Shown here: positions 1 to 12,772 of the stretch, in pieces
How positions within the stretch are numbered: position 1 is the first letter of the stretch
Layout: every line of letters begins with the position of its first letter
Assembly: GCF_030271215.1 (NCBI RefSeq)
Contig: NZ_JASNGB010000065.1
Span: forward strand, 1-14,681
Source: Deinococcus rhizophilus
GTDB taxonomy: Bacteria; Deinococcota; Deinococci; Deinococcales; Deinococcaceae
Direction: 5' to 3'
DNA: 14,681 nt
The notes under the pieces: generated by a model
Told to the model about the DNA's origin: nothing
The model's database searches: none
The model's input: only the letters and a program-made list of their open reading frames with translations
Program-made: the position numbers and the translations under genes

Positions 1-1106
1 CGCCGCCTGCCCTGCCCGGCCACGATCCGAACAAGCCCAGTGCGCTCGCGGGCCGGGTCAGCAGCGGCGCCGCAACCGGCAGGGCGCTGGCCCCGCCCCG
101 CGTCGGCAAGAATCCGGGCCTGACCCGCATCGTGCTGGACCTGCCGCCGGGCACGACCTACCGCCTGATTCCCGGCGGGGTGGGCCTGCGGGTAGAGCTG
201 ACCGGGGTGACGGCGGCCGCGCTGAATGCCCAGAATGTCAGCCCCGAGGTGCGCGGATGGCGCTACGAACCGGGCGCGAGTGGCGTCACCGTCACGCTGC
301 TGACGGGCACGCCGCTCACCGAGCGCAGCGGGTGGCGGGCGCTGCTGGTGCCGCCGCTGGAGGGCAGCACCCTGTCACGGCTGGCCATCGACCTCTCGCC
401 CGCGCTGGCGAACCTGACGCCGCTGACCCCACGTGAGAAGGTGATCGCGGCGGTCCCCGCCACGCCGGTCAGCCGGGGGACGGCGTTGCTGGCCCTCAGC
501 ACCAGTCTGGTGCAGCCGCGCGTGGTGCTGGACGCCGGGCACGGGGGCAGGGACCCGGGCGCGGTCGGCTCGGTGATCGAGAAGCAGGTCACGCTGGAGG
601 TGGCCCTGCGCGTGCGCGACCTGCTGCGGGCCGCAGGCGTGGACGTGGTGCTGACCCGTGACAGCGACCGCGAACTGCACCCCGACAAGGTGACCGACCT
701 GAACCTGCGGGCCGGGATGGGCAGGGCGCAGGGCGCCCAGCTGTTCGTGAGCATTCATGTCAACGCTCTGGAGGCCAGCACCGCCCTGCGTGGCTACGGC
801 ATCGAGACGTGGTGGAACGGCAACCACCCGCTGTCCAATTCGCTGGCGGGACTGCTGCAGCAGCATATGGTGGAGTCCACGGGCGCGTACTCGCGGGGCC
901 TGCGCAGCAACCGCTCCCTCGCCGTACTGCGCGAGAGCCGCATTCCCGCCGCTCTGGTGGAGATCGGCTACGCCAGCCACCCGGTCGACGGCCTGAACCT
1001 CAAAGACACCAACTACCTCGACCGGGTGGCCCTCGGCATTGCCCAGGGCATCCGCGCCGCGCTGGTGGGCGGCGTCTCGGCGAGTGGGCCAGTCGCCGGG
1101 AACTAG
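1..1106 (+). CDS. N-acetylmuramoyl-L-alanine amidase (AMIN + Amidase_3), 5' partial
   Basis: Periplasmic zinc amidase that cuts the bond between N-acetylmuramic acid and the peptide stem of peptidoglycan, used in cell separation and wall turnover. The reading frame is open from the window edge (first full codon at position 3), so the N-terminus, with the expected signal peptide, is missing. Numbering residues from the GTG at 132, an AMIN-type beta domain (starting upstream, to about 98) precedes a linker and an Amidase_3 domain (about 129-312). Zinc and catalytic residues are visible: H137 in DAGHGG, E150 in SVIEKQ, H209 in VSIHVNA and E277 in ALVEIGY. The GTG at 132 is only an internal codon inside the AMIN strand RIVLDLPPG, not a start. 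The stop codon TAG lies inside the terminal repeat of the element that follows. Family assignment is firm; the cellular role is inferred from family. Confidence 0.93.
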   Translation, partial: PPALPGHDPNKPSALAGRVSSGAATGRALAPPRVGKNPGLTRIVLDLPPGTTYRLIPGGVGLRVELTGVTAAALNAQNVSPEVRGWRYEPGASGVTVTLLTGTPLTERSGWRALLVPPLEGSTLSRLAIDLSPALANLTPLTPREKVIAAVPATPVSRGTALLALSTSLVQPRVVLDAGHGGRDPGAVGSVIEKQVTLEVALRVRDLLRAAGVDVVLTRDSDRELHPDKVTDLNLRAGMGRAQGAQLFVSIHVNALEASTALRGYGIETWWNGNHPLSNSLAGLLQQHMVESTGAYSRGLRSNRSLAVLRESRIPAALVEIGYASHPVDGLNLKDTNYLDRVALGIAQGIRAALVGGVSASGPVAGN

Positions 1107-1265
1107 AGCATTTGCCATAAGAATGCGGTGGGTTTCCGCGTTCGTTGGCCGAGCGGACTTGCAAAGCTGCGCAGCAGAGCGAGCGACTTGAAGAAGAGCA
1201 TTGGGCAGAATGGAGGCACTTGGGGCGCCCTTCCCCGGGGGCCGTAATTCTGTCAGATGCTCTAG
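1103..1265. repeat. MITE-like / small non-coding repeat with terminal inverted repeats
   Basis: The ends form an inverted repeat: 1103-1114 (CTAGAGCATTTG) against 1254-1265 (CAGATGCTCTAG), 11 of 12 positions matching. A third copy of the end sequence lies inside at 1195-1211 (AGAGCATTGGGCAGAAT); it matches the reverse complement of 1247-1263 at 14 of 17 positions. The interior has palindromes GCTGCGCAGC (1166-1175), GGGCGCCC (1223-1230) and CCCCGGGG (1233-1240), and no convincing ORF. If the true ends are GAGCAT...ATGCTC, both are flanked by TA, as expected for target duplication by IS630/mariner-type transposases. It resembles the small non-coding repeats known from Deinococcus genomes; family membership is inferred. 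There is no transposase gene, so movement would need one in trans. Confidence 0.72.
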
Positions 1266-1494
1266 GCGCGCCGCCGTTACTCCCCAGATCGCCCGAGGGA
1301 CCGCGGGGACGGAAAAAGTACGTCGTCGCGGGAGTGCAGTGCCGCCGCGCATCCGCCCGACGATGAGGTGGACGGCACCATGCAGGCCTCTGGGGACACC
1401 ACCCCGGGGGCCTCTCTGCTGTGCACGGCCCCAGGTCCCAAGCACGAGGGACACCGTGCGGGTGGCGGTGTCCCTCGGGAGGCTGGAATCCGTC
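1266..1494. other. Intergenic region between the repeat and rpoZ
   Basis: No convincing coding sequence on either strand. It holds an imperfect GC-rich hairpin at 1384-1413 (AGGCC/GGCCT and GGGG/CCCC arms) followed by a pyrimidine-rich tail. This could be the original terminator of the amidase gene, now displaced about 160 bp by the inserted repeat. A stronger hairpin at 1445-1477 is listed separately. The rest shows nothing recognisable. Confidence 0.5.
1445..1477 (-). terminator. Perfect hairpin, probable rpoZ terminator
   Basis: An 11-bp perfect stem, CGAGGGACACC (1445-1455) with GGTGTCCCTCG (1467-1477), and an 11-base loop, starting 17 bases past the rpoZ stop. No U-tract follows on either strand, so intrinsic termination is less certain. 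It may serve both convergent genes, amidase and rpoZ. Confidence 0.6.
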
Positions 1495-1794
1495 TCAGTC
1501 GCGTTCGCGTTCGCGTTCGGCGTTGAGCTGCGCCTGCAACTGGGCCTGCCGCTGGCGCACGTAGTCCTGATGAAAGCGGCCCTCGTCCATCAGCTCGGTG
1601 CCGACCGTGAGCTTGCCGGTCGCGAGTTCGCGCATGGCAAGGGTCACGAGGTTGTGGGTGCGTGCCCGCTGCTCGTTCGAGACCACGCTGGGCGCTCCGG
1701 AGCGCAGCTGCAGCGCCCGCTTGGCGGTCACGACCGACAGGCGGTACTTGCTGTCGGTGAGGGAAAGCAGCTTGTCAATATCTTTTTCGGCCAT
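1495..1794 (-). CDS. rpoZ: DNA-directed RNA polymerase omega subunit
   Basis: A 99-residue protein of the RpoZ family, the small subunit that helps fold and assemble the beta' subunit into core RNA polymerase. The N-terminal part (DIDKLLSLTDSKYRLSVVTAKRA) has the typical omega pattern in which short helices and the 'SKY.L...AKRA' motif contact beta'; the C-terminus is a charged, glutamine- and arginine-rich helix ending in an Arg-Glu repeat. Length is close to the usual 70-110. The ATG start at 1794 is supported by AAAGGAG about 7 bases upstream. It stands alone, with a tRNA gene upstream on the same strand and a hairpin downstream. In many bacteria rpoZ follows gmk; that link is absent here. 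Confidence 0.93.
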   Translation of the reverse strand: MAEKDIDKLLSLTDSKYRLSVVTAKRALQLRSGAPSVVSNEQRARTHNLVTLAMRELATGKLTVGTELMDEGRFHQDYVRQRQAQLQAQLNAERERERD

Positions 1795-1888
1795 GTGGAA
1801 ACTCCTTTCATCCGGTGGTCCCCCTGGAAGGGAGGGGGGGCACCGGGCGTCTGGCCCGCCCCGGATGGGCAGGCGTACTCAGCCGCTC

Positions 1889-1894
1889 AGTCTA
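1889..1894 (-). promoter_or_regulatory. Candidate -10 box for rpoZ
   Basis: TAGACT on the minus strand fits TANNNT and would give a leader of roughly 90 bases before rpoZ. No good -35 hexamer is visible at 16-18 bases, so this is a weak call. The rest of 1795-2046 is non-coding and shows nothing else recognisable. Confidence 0.3.
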
Positions 1895-2047
1895 GCCCAA
1901 CGCGGCGGGAGGAAGGGTCTGCCGATGGGCCTCCACCGGGCAGCTGGGGCGGTCGGCGCCGGGCAAGGGTCATGGCCTCCAGCCACTGCCCCACGCCTGC
2001 AAACGCCCAGCGGGGTGCCCGCACGGGCAGTACAGGCAAGAAACAAG

Positions 2048-2078
2048 AAAAAAGCCCGCCCGGATGAGGGTGGGCTTT
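2048..2078 (-). terminator. Rho-independent terminator after tRNA-Thr
   Basis: Minus-strand RNA: AAAGCCCACC, an 8-base loop, then GGCGGGCUUU followed by further U residues (plus strand A-tract 2048-2053). A ten-position stem with one mismatch and a U-run makes this the most canonical terminator in the window. It starts 6 bases after the encoded CCA of the tRNA. Confidence 0.88.
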
Positions 2079-2083
2079 CTCTC

Positions 2084-2158
<75 letters not shown>

Positions 2159-2197
2159 GGTTGTGACGGGGTGCAGGCCAAAAATGCTGCACGCACA

Positions 2198-2226
2198 AGG
2201 GTAGACGATGTACAGGGGCTTGTCAA
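2198..2226 (-). promoter_or_regulatory. Sigma-70-type promoter of tRNA-Thr
   Basis: Minus strand: a perfect -35 TTGACA (2221-2226), exactly 17 bases of spacer, then -10 TACCCT (2198-2203). Expected start near 2191, giving a 5' leader of about 30 bases to be removed by RNase P. The -35 begins 7 bases after the stop codon of the dynamin-like gene. Confidence 0.85.
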
Positions 2227-2232
2227 ACTGGC

Positions 2233-3927
<1,695 letters not shown>

Positions 3928-3933
3928 GGGGCC

Positions 3934-3939
3934 AGGGTA
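3934..3939 (-). promoter_or_regulatory. -10 box placing transcription start on the dynamin ATG
   Basis: TACCCT on the minus strand, the same hexamer as in the tRNA-Thr promoter, ends 6 bases before the ATG. The transcript would start at or next to the start codon. No clear -35 is seen, which is common for leaderless genes of this lineage. Confidence 0.42.
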
Positions 3940-4073
3940 CCCGCCGGACCAGGGCGGGAGTCTTGCGGATTTCTGTAGGTGGCGGGTCAGGTAAAGCGGT
4001 CTTCACGCCTCTGGGCAACCGGGCTCGCCATGAGGAGGCAGACTGATCCCCAGTTCCCACAGGAGGTGCCCTC

Positions 4074-4286
4074 ATGACTGGACCCTATGACCGTCCCCCC
4101 ATGCCCGCCACCGAGCCCACCGACACCCCCGCGCCTCTCCCCGAGCGGATGCCCGGCGGCGACGACACCGGCCCGATCATGGACCCGCCCATGAACCCGG
4201 ACCTGCCGGGGATGCCCGAACCGGACCCGACCAGCAACCCGGACACGCCGGGACTGCCCAGCCCGACACCGATGCCCGCAATGTAG
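4074..4286 (+). CDS. Small proline-rich acidic protein, unknown function
   Basis: A 70-residue protein with 23 prolines, 11 acidic residues, 2 arginines and no lysine or cysteine; it is predicted disordered. A 12-residue unit is repeated: [12 protein letters not shown] (41-52) and [12 protein letters not shown] (55-66), both fitting NPDxPGxPxPxP. There is no signal peptide or membrane segment. The gene is supported by a perfect AGGAGGTG (4061-4068) five bases before the ATG and by a strong hairpin after the stop. It lies divergent from the dynamin-like gene and convergent to the YgjP-like gene. I do not recognise a family. Methionine is frequent among the prolines (PM, MP), so a coat, linker or metal-binding role could be imagined, but nothing in the sequence shows it. 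Confidence 0.72.
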   Translation: MTGPYDRPPMPATEPTDTPAPLPERMPGGDDTGPIMDPPMNPDLPGMPEPDPTSNPDTPGLPSPTPMPAM

Positions 4287-4300
4287 GCACAGCCCCGCTC

Positions 4301-4339
4301 GCGCCGCCGACAGAACAGGGTCGGCGGCGCTGCTGTTGT
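4301..4339. terminator. Bidirectional terminator between convergent genes
   Basis: Perfect 11-bp stem GCGCCGCCGAC (4301-4311) and GTCGGCGGCGC (4320-4330) around an 8-base loop, followed on the plus strand by T-rich TGCTGTTGT. It sits 14 bases after the proline-rich gene and directly before the stop codon of the convergent YgjP-like gene. Confidence 0.75.
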
Positions 4340-5046
4340 CAGCGGGTCAGCAACGTCTGCCCATGCCCTCGCAACCAGGCCCGCCACCGCGCATGTTCGG
4401 GCATCAGGCGGCTCACGTGCGCCCAGTAACGGGGCGAGTGGTTGAATTCCAGCAGGTGCGCGGCCTCGTGCAGGGCGACGTACCGGGCCACCTCGTGGGG
4501 GGCACGGCTCAGGGCCCAGTGCAGCCGGATGTCGCCGCGCGAGCTGCAACTGCCCCAGCGGGTGCGGGCCCCGCTCAGGCCCACCCGCCCCAGCCGGTCC
4601 CGCGCTTCCAGCGCCCCCGCGTACTCCTCCACCCAGCCCCGGAAGATGGGCAGAGCTTCCCGGCGGCTCCAGGCTTCCAGGCTCGCGGCGAGGTCGGGGC
4701 CGGGTGGGAGACGCAGCTCGTTTCCCGCCCGCTCCGGCAGCCGCACACCAGCCACCAGCCGCACGGTCAGCGCCTCGCCCAGAAAAGGGTAGGGCGAGCC
4801 GTCCTGCCACTGCGCCGGGAAGGGCTGCCGCGCCGCGAAGGTCCGCAGGTGCCGCTCGGCCCAGTCGCGGCGGGCCTCCACGAAAGCGCTCAGTGTCGCC
4901 TCTGGCGTGCGCAGGGGGGCGTACAGCACGACCTCGCCGGGACGGACCTGAAGGGCCAGGGTGCGGCGGCGGGCGCTGCGGCGAAGGTGCACGGGCACGC
5001 CCCCGATCGTCCACGGGGGACTGGAGCGGGGGCGTCCGGGAGGCAT
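4339..5046 (-). CDS. YgjP-like (DUF45/SprT-like) zinc metallopeptidase
   Basis: A 235-residue cytosolic-looking protein of the YgjP/DUF45 metal-dependent hydrolase family. Typical elements: an N-terminal '[15 protein letters not shown]' strand with the following '[10 protein letters not shown]' segment, WGSC (164-167), and the zinc site HEAAH (193-197) with a third ligand H203 in NHSPRYW. Members are associated with restriction-modification and housekeeping loci, but no substrate is settled. I chose the ATG at 5046 because the frame upstream runs into the neighbouring peptidase gene and shows no family similarity. There is no Shine-Dalgarno; TAGAGT (5054-5059) lies 7 bases before the ATG, so a leaderless transcript is possible in addition to read-through from the gene 23 bases upstream. 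Confidence 0.85.
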   Translation of the reverse strand: MPPGRPRSSPPWTIGGVPVHLRRSARRRTLALQVRPGEVVLYAPLRTPEATLSAFVEARRDWAERHLRTFAARQPFPAQWQDGSPYPFLGEALTVRLVAGVRLPERAGNELRLPPGPDLAASLEAWSRREALPIFRGWVEEYAGALEARDRLGRVGLSGARTRWGSCSSRGDIRLHWALSRAPHEVARYVALHEAAHLLEFNHSPRYWAHVSRLMPEHARWRAWLRGHGQTLLTR

Positions 5047-5053
5047 GTGCCCG

Positions 5054-5059
5054 ACTCTA
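5054..5059 (-). promoter_or_regulatory. Candidate -10 box of YgjP-like gene
   Basis: TAGAGT on the minus strand, 7 bases before the ATG, fits a leaderless start. A 9-base direct repeat TACAACTGG (5058-5066 and 5071-5079) flanks it and the second copy runs into an inverted pair ACAAC/GTTGT; this may be incidental. Confidence 0.35.
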
Positions 5060-5069
5060 CAACTGGACT

Positions 5070-5936
<867 letters not shown>

Positions 5937-6017
5937 CTTCAGCCTCCTTCACTCGGCCCGCCGCCCCGGCGCGGCCCCCAGCGGGGCAGCTCCCGGCTCC
6001 TGCCTGGCTCAGGGGGC

Positions 6018-6023
6018 ATTGTA
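6018..6023 (-). promoter_or_regulatory. Candidate -10 box of the YpfJ-type peptidase gene
   Basis: TACAAT on the minus strand, one base from TATAAT, about 80 bases before the ATG. The -35 is poor (AGACCC at 17 bases). It sits just downstream of the efflux-operon terminator, which supports a separate transcription unit. Confidence 0.5.
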
Positions 6024-6061
6024 AGGACCCCGGGGCGAGCGGGTCTTGACCAAGCCATAGG

Positions 6062-6087
6062 AAAAGGGGCGGAGGGCTGCCCACCCC
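6062..6087 (-). terminator. Rho-independent terminator of the efflux operon
   Basis: Minus-strand RNA GGGGUGG, an 8-base loop, then CCGCCCC followed by UUUU (plus strand A-tract 6062-6065). The stem has 7 pairs including one G-U. It lies 33 bases after the stop codon of the RND pump. Confidence 0.78.
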
Positions 6088-6119
6088 CACCCCTCTGCGC
6101 CCCCTCCCCTCCCCGGTCC

Positions 6120-9545
<3,426 letters not shown>

Positions 9546-9606
9546 GGAAACTCCGGGAGGGGGAAGTCAGGCCGGGAGACGGAGGAACGGACGCGGCCAG
9601 CTCGCC

Positions 9607-10836
9607 TCATGACCCTCCTCCGGCCACGCGCACCCGCGCCCCGTCCTGAAGGCTGCCCGGCACGGGGGTGACCACCCTGGCCCCGGCGTCCAGCCCGCGC
9701 ACGGCCACCCGGCCCCGCGACTCGGCGTCCACCCGGACGGGCACGCGCCGGGCGGTCCCTTCCTCCACGACGTAGACGGCGCTCTCGCCGCCCTCGGAGG
9801 TCAGCGCCGACGACGGCACGAGGACGCCGCCGCCCACGGTGGCCCGGTAGCGCACCTGCGCCGAGCCCCCCACCGGGAGGTCGGCCCCGCCCTGCACCCG
9901 CGCCGTCACGGGCACCAGGCGGTCGGTCCCCGCCACCCCGCTGACCTCGTTCACGACGGCCACGTAGGTCTGTCCGCCCGCGTCGAGGTTCAGCCGGGTG
10001 CCGGGCGCGAGCGCCGCCGCGTCCGCCGGGGTCACGTTGAAGCGGGAGCGGACATTGCCCGCCTCCACCAGCCGGAAGACCGGGCTGCCCTGGCCCACCG
10101 CCTCGCCCACCTCGGCCGCGACCGACACCACGACTCCCGCGAAGGGGGCACGGACGACCGTGCGGGCCAGCGCGGTCTCGGCCTGGGTGACCCCGGCGCG
10201 GGCGCTCTGGACACTGAGTTCCAGCGCCTCCGGGCTGCCTGCCCCCGCCCGCCCGTTTTGCGCGAGCGCGTTGCGAGCCTGCGCGAGGGCACTCTCGGCC
10301 TGGGCCTGACCGGCCTGGGCGGCGAGAAGTTGCGCGTCGGTGAGCTGATCGTCGTCGTAGCGCTCGGCGGCGTCCTGCGCCTCCTGCCGAGCGCGGCGCA
10401 GGCCGAGTTCGGCGGCGCGGACCCCGGCTTCCAGCGCGGGCCGGGCGGCCTCCACCGCCTCCCGTGCCTGCCGCAGGCTGAGTTCGGCCTGCTGCAATCC
10501 CAGCCGCGCCGAGGTCAGCGCCTGCCCCGCCGCCGTGTCGTCGAGCTGCACGACTCCCTGCCCGCTCGCCACCCGCTCGCCCTCGCCCACCAGCACCCGG
10601 ACCACCGTGCCGCCCGATTGCGCGGCCACGTTGCTGTCGCGGCCCGCCTCCAGCGTCGCGGCCACCGTGCGGGCCACCGTCAGCTCCCCTTCCCCGGCCC
10701 GCACGGTCCGCACGGCGAGCGCGGTCGTCTTGGGCGGCGGGGTCGAGAGGCGGGTGGCCGTCTCCTCCCCTTCCCCTTCGGGCGAGCAGGCCGTCAGCGC
10801 GAGAAGCAGGGTCAGCGGCAGCAAAGCGCGTTTCAC
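9607..10836 (-). CDS. RND efflux periplasmic adaptor (membrane fusion lipoprotein)
   Basis: A 409-residue adaptor that links the RND pump to an outer-membrane channel. From the GTG at 10836 it begins [17 protein letters not shown], a lipoprotein signal with lipobox LTAC and lipidated Cys17. Then come the first half of the lipoyl domain (about 71-100, [16 protein letters not shown]), a long alpha-helical hairpin rich in Ala/Gln/Arg heptads (102-225), the second lipoyl half starting RAPFAGVVV (229-237), a beta-barrel and a membrane-proximal domain. The frame is open upstream to an ATG at 10959, but that would put 41 proline-rich residues before the signal peptide. The GTG overlaps the TGA of a short upstream ORF as GTGA and has no Shine-Dalgarno of its own, so translation is probably coupled. 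Confidence 0.93.
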   Translation of the reverse strand: MKRALLPLTLLLALTACSPEGEGEETATRLSTPPPKTTALAVRTVRAGEGELTVARTVAATLEAGRDSNVAAQSGGTVVRVLVGEGERVASGQGVVQLDDTAAGQALTSARLGLQQAELSLRQAREAVEAARPALEAGVRAAELGLRRARQEAQDAAERYDDDQLTDAQLLAAQAGQAQAESALAQARNALAQNGRAGAGSPEALELSVQSARAGVTQAETALARTVVRAPFAGVVVSVAAEVGEAVGQGSPVFRLVEAGNVRSRFNVTPADAAALAPGTRLNLDAGGQTYVAVVNEVSGVAGTDRLVPVTARVQGGADLPVGGSAQVRYRATVGGGVLVPSSALTSEGGESAVYVVEEGTARRVPVRVDAESRGRVAVRGLDAGARVVTPVPGSLQDGARVRVAGGGS

Positions 10837-10883
10837 CGGGGCCGCCGGGAACGGGCGAGGGGGCTGGGCAGGGGATGGAGCAT
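10833..10883 (-). CDS. Candidate 16-codon leader peptide before the efflux adaptor
   Basis: The ORF reads [16 protein letters not shown] and stops in TGA overlapping the adaptor GTG (GTGA). Its ATG has the best ribosome binding site in the operon, GGAGGT at 10891-10896 with 7-base spacing, whereas the adaptor start has none. It is rich in Pro (5) and Arg (4), residues able to slow ribosomes. It may simply deliver ribosomes to the GTG, or act as an attenuator. An alternative is a frameshift (true or sequencing): 47 bases separate the two starts, so one inserted base would fuse the frames into a lipoprotein with a longer basic n-region. Confidence 0.45.
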   Translation of the reverse strand: MLHPLPSPLARSRRPR

Positions 10884-10890
10884 GGGGGAA

Positions 10891-10896
10891 ACCTCC
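10891..10896 (-). promoter_or_regulatory. Ribosome binding site of the leader peptide
   Basis: GGAGGT on the minus strand, 7 bases before ATG 10883. It is the only strong Shine-Dalgarno between the TetR stop and the adaptor, and therefore decides how ribosomes enter this junction. Confidence 0.7.
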
Positions 10897-10937
10897 GGGA
10901 AGAAAAAGGGCGACAGGTGGGGAAGGTGGGGAAGCGG

Positions 10938-11561
10938 TCAGGGCGCGAGCCCCGGCCACAGCAGGTCGAGCAGCGCGGAGACGAAGCGGGCAGGGTCGGC
11001 CGGAGCGGGATGGGGCGCGGCGCAGGGGAGCGCACCTTCCCCCTCCGCCCCGGCGAGCAGGTCGCGGTACACGTACTGGGTCAGCGCCCCCAGCAGCGCG
11101 AGGGCCGCCACGTCGGCATCCTGCGGGCGGACGCGGCCCAGGTCCATCTCGGCGCGGAGGTAGGCGGCCAGAGCAGCCAGGTCGTGGCGCAGCGGGTCCC
11201 CGATCCGGCGCAGCAGCGGGTTGTGGTCCGGGGCGTGCCCCTGCGAGAGCATCAGCGTGAGGCGGGGCAGCACCCGCGCCGCGTCCTCCAGACAGCGCCG
11301 GGCGACGTGTTCCAGATGCCCGCGCACCTCGCCCGTCCCCACCCGGCCCGGCAGATCGTCGCGCCAGGGGGTCACGTCGCGCAGGCCCACCGCCGCCTCG
11401 AACAGGTCGGCCTTGGTGGCGTAGCGGGTAAAGAGGGTGCCCTCCGCGACGCCCGCCCGCCGCGCGATCTCGGCGGTGGTCGCCCCCACGCCGCGCTCCA
11501 GAAAGACGGCGCGGGCCGCTTCCACGATCTGCTCGTCCGAGACGCTACGGGGCCGGGCCAC
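10938..11561 (-). CDS. TetR-family transcriptional regulator
   Basis: A 207-residue one-domain-plus-ligand-pocket repressor. The N-terminal helix-turn-helix is clear (about 28-47, [23 protein letters not shown], interrupted here only by the usual turn), preceded by the [14 protein letters not shown] helix. The C-terminal ligand-binding half is divergent, as is normal. It starts with GTG at 11561; there is no Shine-Dalgarno, and a CATACT -10 box lies 7 bases upstream, suggesting a leaderless mRNA. As first gene of the adaptor/RND operon it most likely represses its own operon and is released by pump substrates. A palindrome over its -10 box is a fitting operator. The gap to the leader peptide ATG is 54 bases. 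Confidence 0.93.
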   Translation of the reverse strand: MARPRSVSDEQIVEAARAVFLERGVGATTAEIARRAGVAEGTLFTRYATKADLFEAAVGLRDVTPWRDDLPGRVGTGEVRGHLEHVARRCLEDAARVLPRLTLMLSQGHAPDHNPLLRRIGDPLRHDLAALAAYLRAEMDLGRVRPQDADVAALALLGALTQYVYRDLLAGAEGEGALPCAAPHPAPADPARFVSALLDLLWPGLAP

Positions 11562-11566
11562 GTAAT

Positions 11567-11580
11567 TGAGTATGGACTCA
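11567..11580 (-). promoter_or_regulatory. Palindromic operator candidate overlapping the tetR -10 box
   Basis: TGAGT-4-ACTCA, perfect 5-base arms, spans the minus-strand -10 hexamer CATACT (11569-11574), 6-7 bases before the GTG. A repressor bound here would block RNA polymerase. A second palindrome, ACCGG-GAG-CCGGT, lies upstream at 11587-11599. Binding by the adjacent TetR protein is inferred. Confidence 0.45.
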
Positions 11581-11615
11581 GGAATGACCGGGAGCCGGTA
11601 CGTTTGCCTACAGTG

Positions 11616-11632
11616 GGGGGGCCGCTCCCCCC
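11616..11632 (-). terminator. Hairpin after the ABC operon
   Basis: Six G-C pairs, GGGGGG (11616-11621) with CCCCCC (11627-11632), loop CCGCT, 7 bases after the ATPase stop. No U-tract follows on the minus strand, so termination may be partial and read-through into tetR is possible. Confidence 0.5.
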
Positions 11633-11638
11633 TGGGGG

Positions 11639-12772
11639 TTACTGCACCACCCGCGCCGGACAGGTCACGCGCACGCGGACCTCCTCGCCCTCCGGCCAGA
11701 CCTCGTGGCCGGACGTGTGGACGAGGAGTTCCTGGCCTCCCAGCCGCACCGCGTAGGTCACGTCGTGGCCCCTGTACTCGCGGGCCACGATGGTGACCGG
11801 AGTGCCCTCCTCGCCGGGCCGGGCGAAGGCCAGATGCTCCGGGCGCACACTCACGAGGACCGCCCCCTGCGCGGGTTCCTCCAGCGGGAGGTCGCCCAGC
11901 GCGGTGCGGGCGCTCAGGCCCGTGGCCGTGCCCGAGAGCAGGTTGCTGCGGCCCAGGAAGTTGGCGACGAAGGCGGTGCGCGGGTGCGCGTAGACCTCGT
12001 GCGGGGGGCCGATCTGCTCCACCCGGCCCGCCCGCATCACGACGAGGCGGTCGGAAAAGGCCAGCGCTTCCTCCTGGTCGTGGGTCACCAGAATCGCGGT
12101 GGTCCCGCTCTGGCGCAGGATCGCGCGGACCTCCTGCCGGGTGGAGTGGCGCAGCTGCGCGTCGAGGTTGGAGAAGGGCTCGTCGAGCAGCAGCAGCGCG
12201 GGCCGGGGCGCCAGGGCACGGGCCAGCGCCACCCGCTGCTGCTGCCCGCCCGAGAGCTGGTGGGGCAGGCGGCCCTCGAAGACGGTCAGGCCGACGAGCG
12301 CGAGCGTCTCGCGGGCGCGGGCCAGCCGCCCGGCGCGGGGCAGGCCCTGAAGACCGAACAGCACGTTGCCCAGCACGGTGAGGTGAGGAAAGAGCGCGTA
12401 GTCCTGAAACACCAGCCCGACGCCGCGCCGCTCCGGGGGCACGGGCGGGGCCGTCATCTCGCGCCCCGCGATGCGGATGCTCCCGCTGTCGGGCGTCTCC
12501 AGCCCCGCGATCAGCCGCAGGGTGGTCGTCTTGCCGCAGCCCGACGGCCCCAGCAGGGTGATCAGCTCGCCAGGAGATACCCGCAGGTCCAGCGCCTCCA
12601 GCACCGGGGGCAGGCCCGGCGCGTAGCTCTTGGTCAGGGCCGCGATCTCCAGCAGCGGCGCGGCGGGGTCGGCCAGGGTCGCGGCAGCCGCAGCGGGAGC
12701 CGGGGGCGTCAGGGTCGTGGCCGCCGCCCGGCGGGTCAGCAGGGCACGGAGGCCGGAAGGGGCGTGGGTCAT
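11639..12772 (-). CDS. ABC transporter ATP-binding protein, Fe(III)-type (FbpC-like)
   Basis: A 377-residue nucleotide-binding subunit of an importer. Motifs: Walker A GPSGCGKT (75-82), Q-loop Q123 in VFQDYALFP, signature LSGGQQQR (173-180), Walker B LLLLDE (193-198), D-loop SNLD and H231 in [10 protein letters not shown]-terminal TOBE-type domain (about 285-377) includes [10 protein letters not shown] and is typical of the FbpC/PotA/UgpC class. The first 38 residues are an Ala/Pro-rich extension not seen in most relatives, but the ATG at 12772 overlaps the permease stop as ATGA, which supports this start and translational coupling. With the FbpB-like permease next to it, ferric iron is the likeliest substrate; other binding-protein-dependent substrates remain possible. 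Confidence 0.9.
   Translation of the reverse strand: MTHAPSGLRALLTRRAAATTLTPPAPAAAAATLADPAAPLLEIAALTKSYAPGLPPVLEALDLRVSPGELITLLGPSGCGKTTTLRLIAGLETPDSGSIRIAGREMTAPPVPPERRGVGLVFQDYALFPHLTVLGNVLFGLQGLPRAGRLARARETLALVGLTVFEGRLPHQLSGGQQQRVALARALAPRPALLLLDEPFSNLDAQLRHSTRQEVRAILRQSGTTAILVTHDQEEALAFSDRLVVMRAGRVEQIGPPHEVYAHPRTAFVANFLGRSNLLSGTATGLSARTALGDLPLEEPAQGAVLVSVRPEHLAFARPGEEGTPVTIVAREYRGHDVTYAVRLGGQELLVHTSGHEVWPEGEEVRVRVTCPARVVQ

Noticed and set aside
375..1454. 359-codon open frame on the minus strand opposite the amidase
   Set aside because: It is antisense to a gene with intact catalytic motifs, has low-complexity Arg/Ala/Gly content, and crosses the repeat element; long antisense frames are expected at this GC content.
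4030..4077. 15-codon ORF with ATGA overlap before the proline-rich gene
   Set aside because: It has no ribosome binding site of its own and the downstream gene has an ideal one, so coupling is not needed; probably chance.
4085..5014. 309-codon open frame on the minus strand overlapping the YgjP-like and proline-rich genes
   Set aside because: It overlaps two better supported genes in other frames and has no recognisable motif.
10837..10959. 41-residue N-terminal extension of the adaptor to an ATG at 10959
   Set aside because: It would bury the lipoprotein signal behind a Pro-rich segment and overlap the TetR stop; the GTG at 10836 gives a standard signal peptide.
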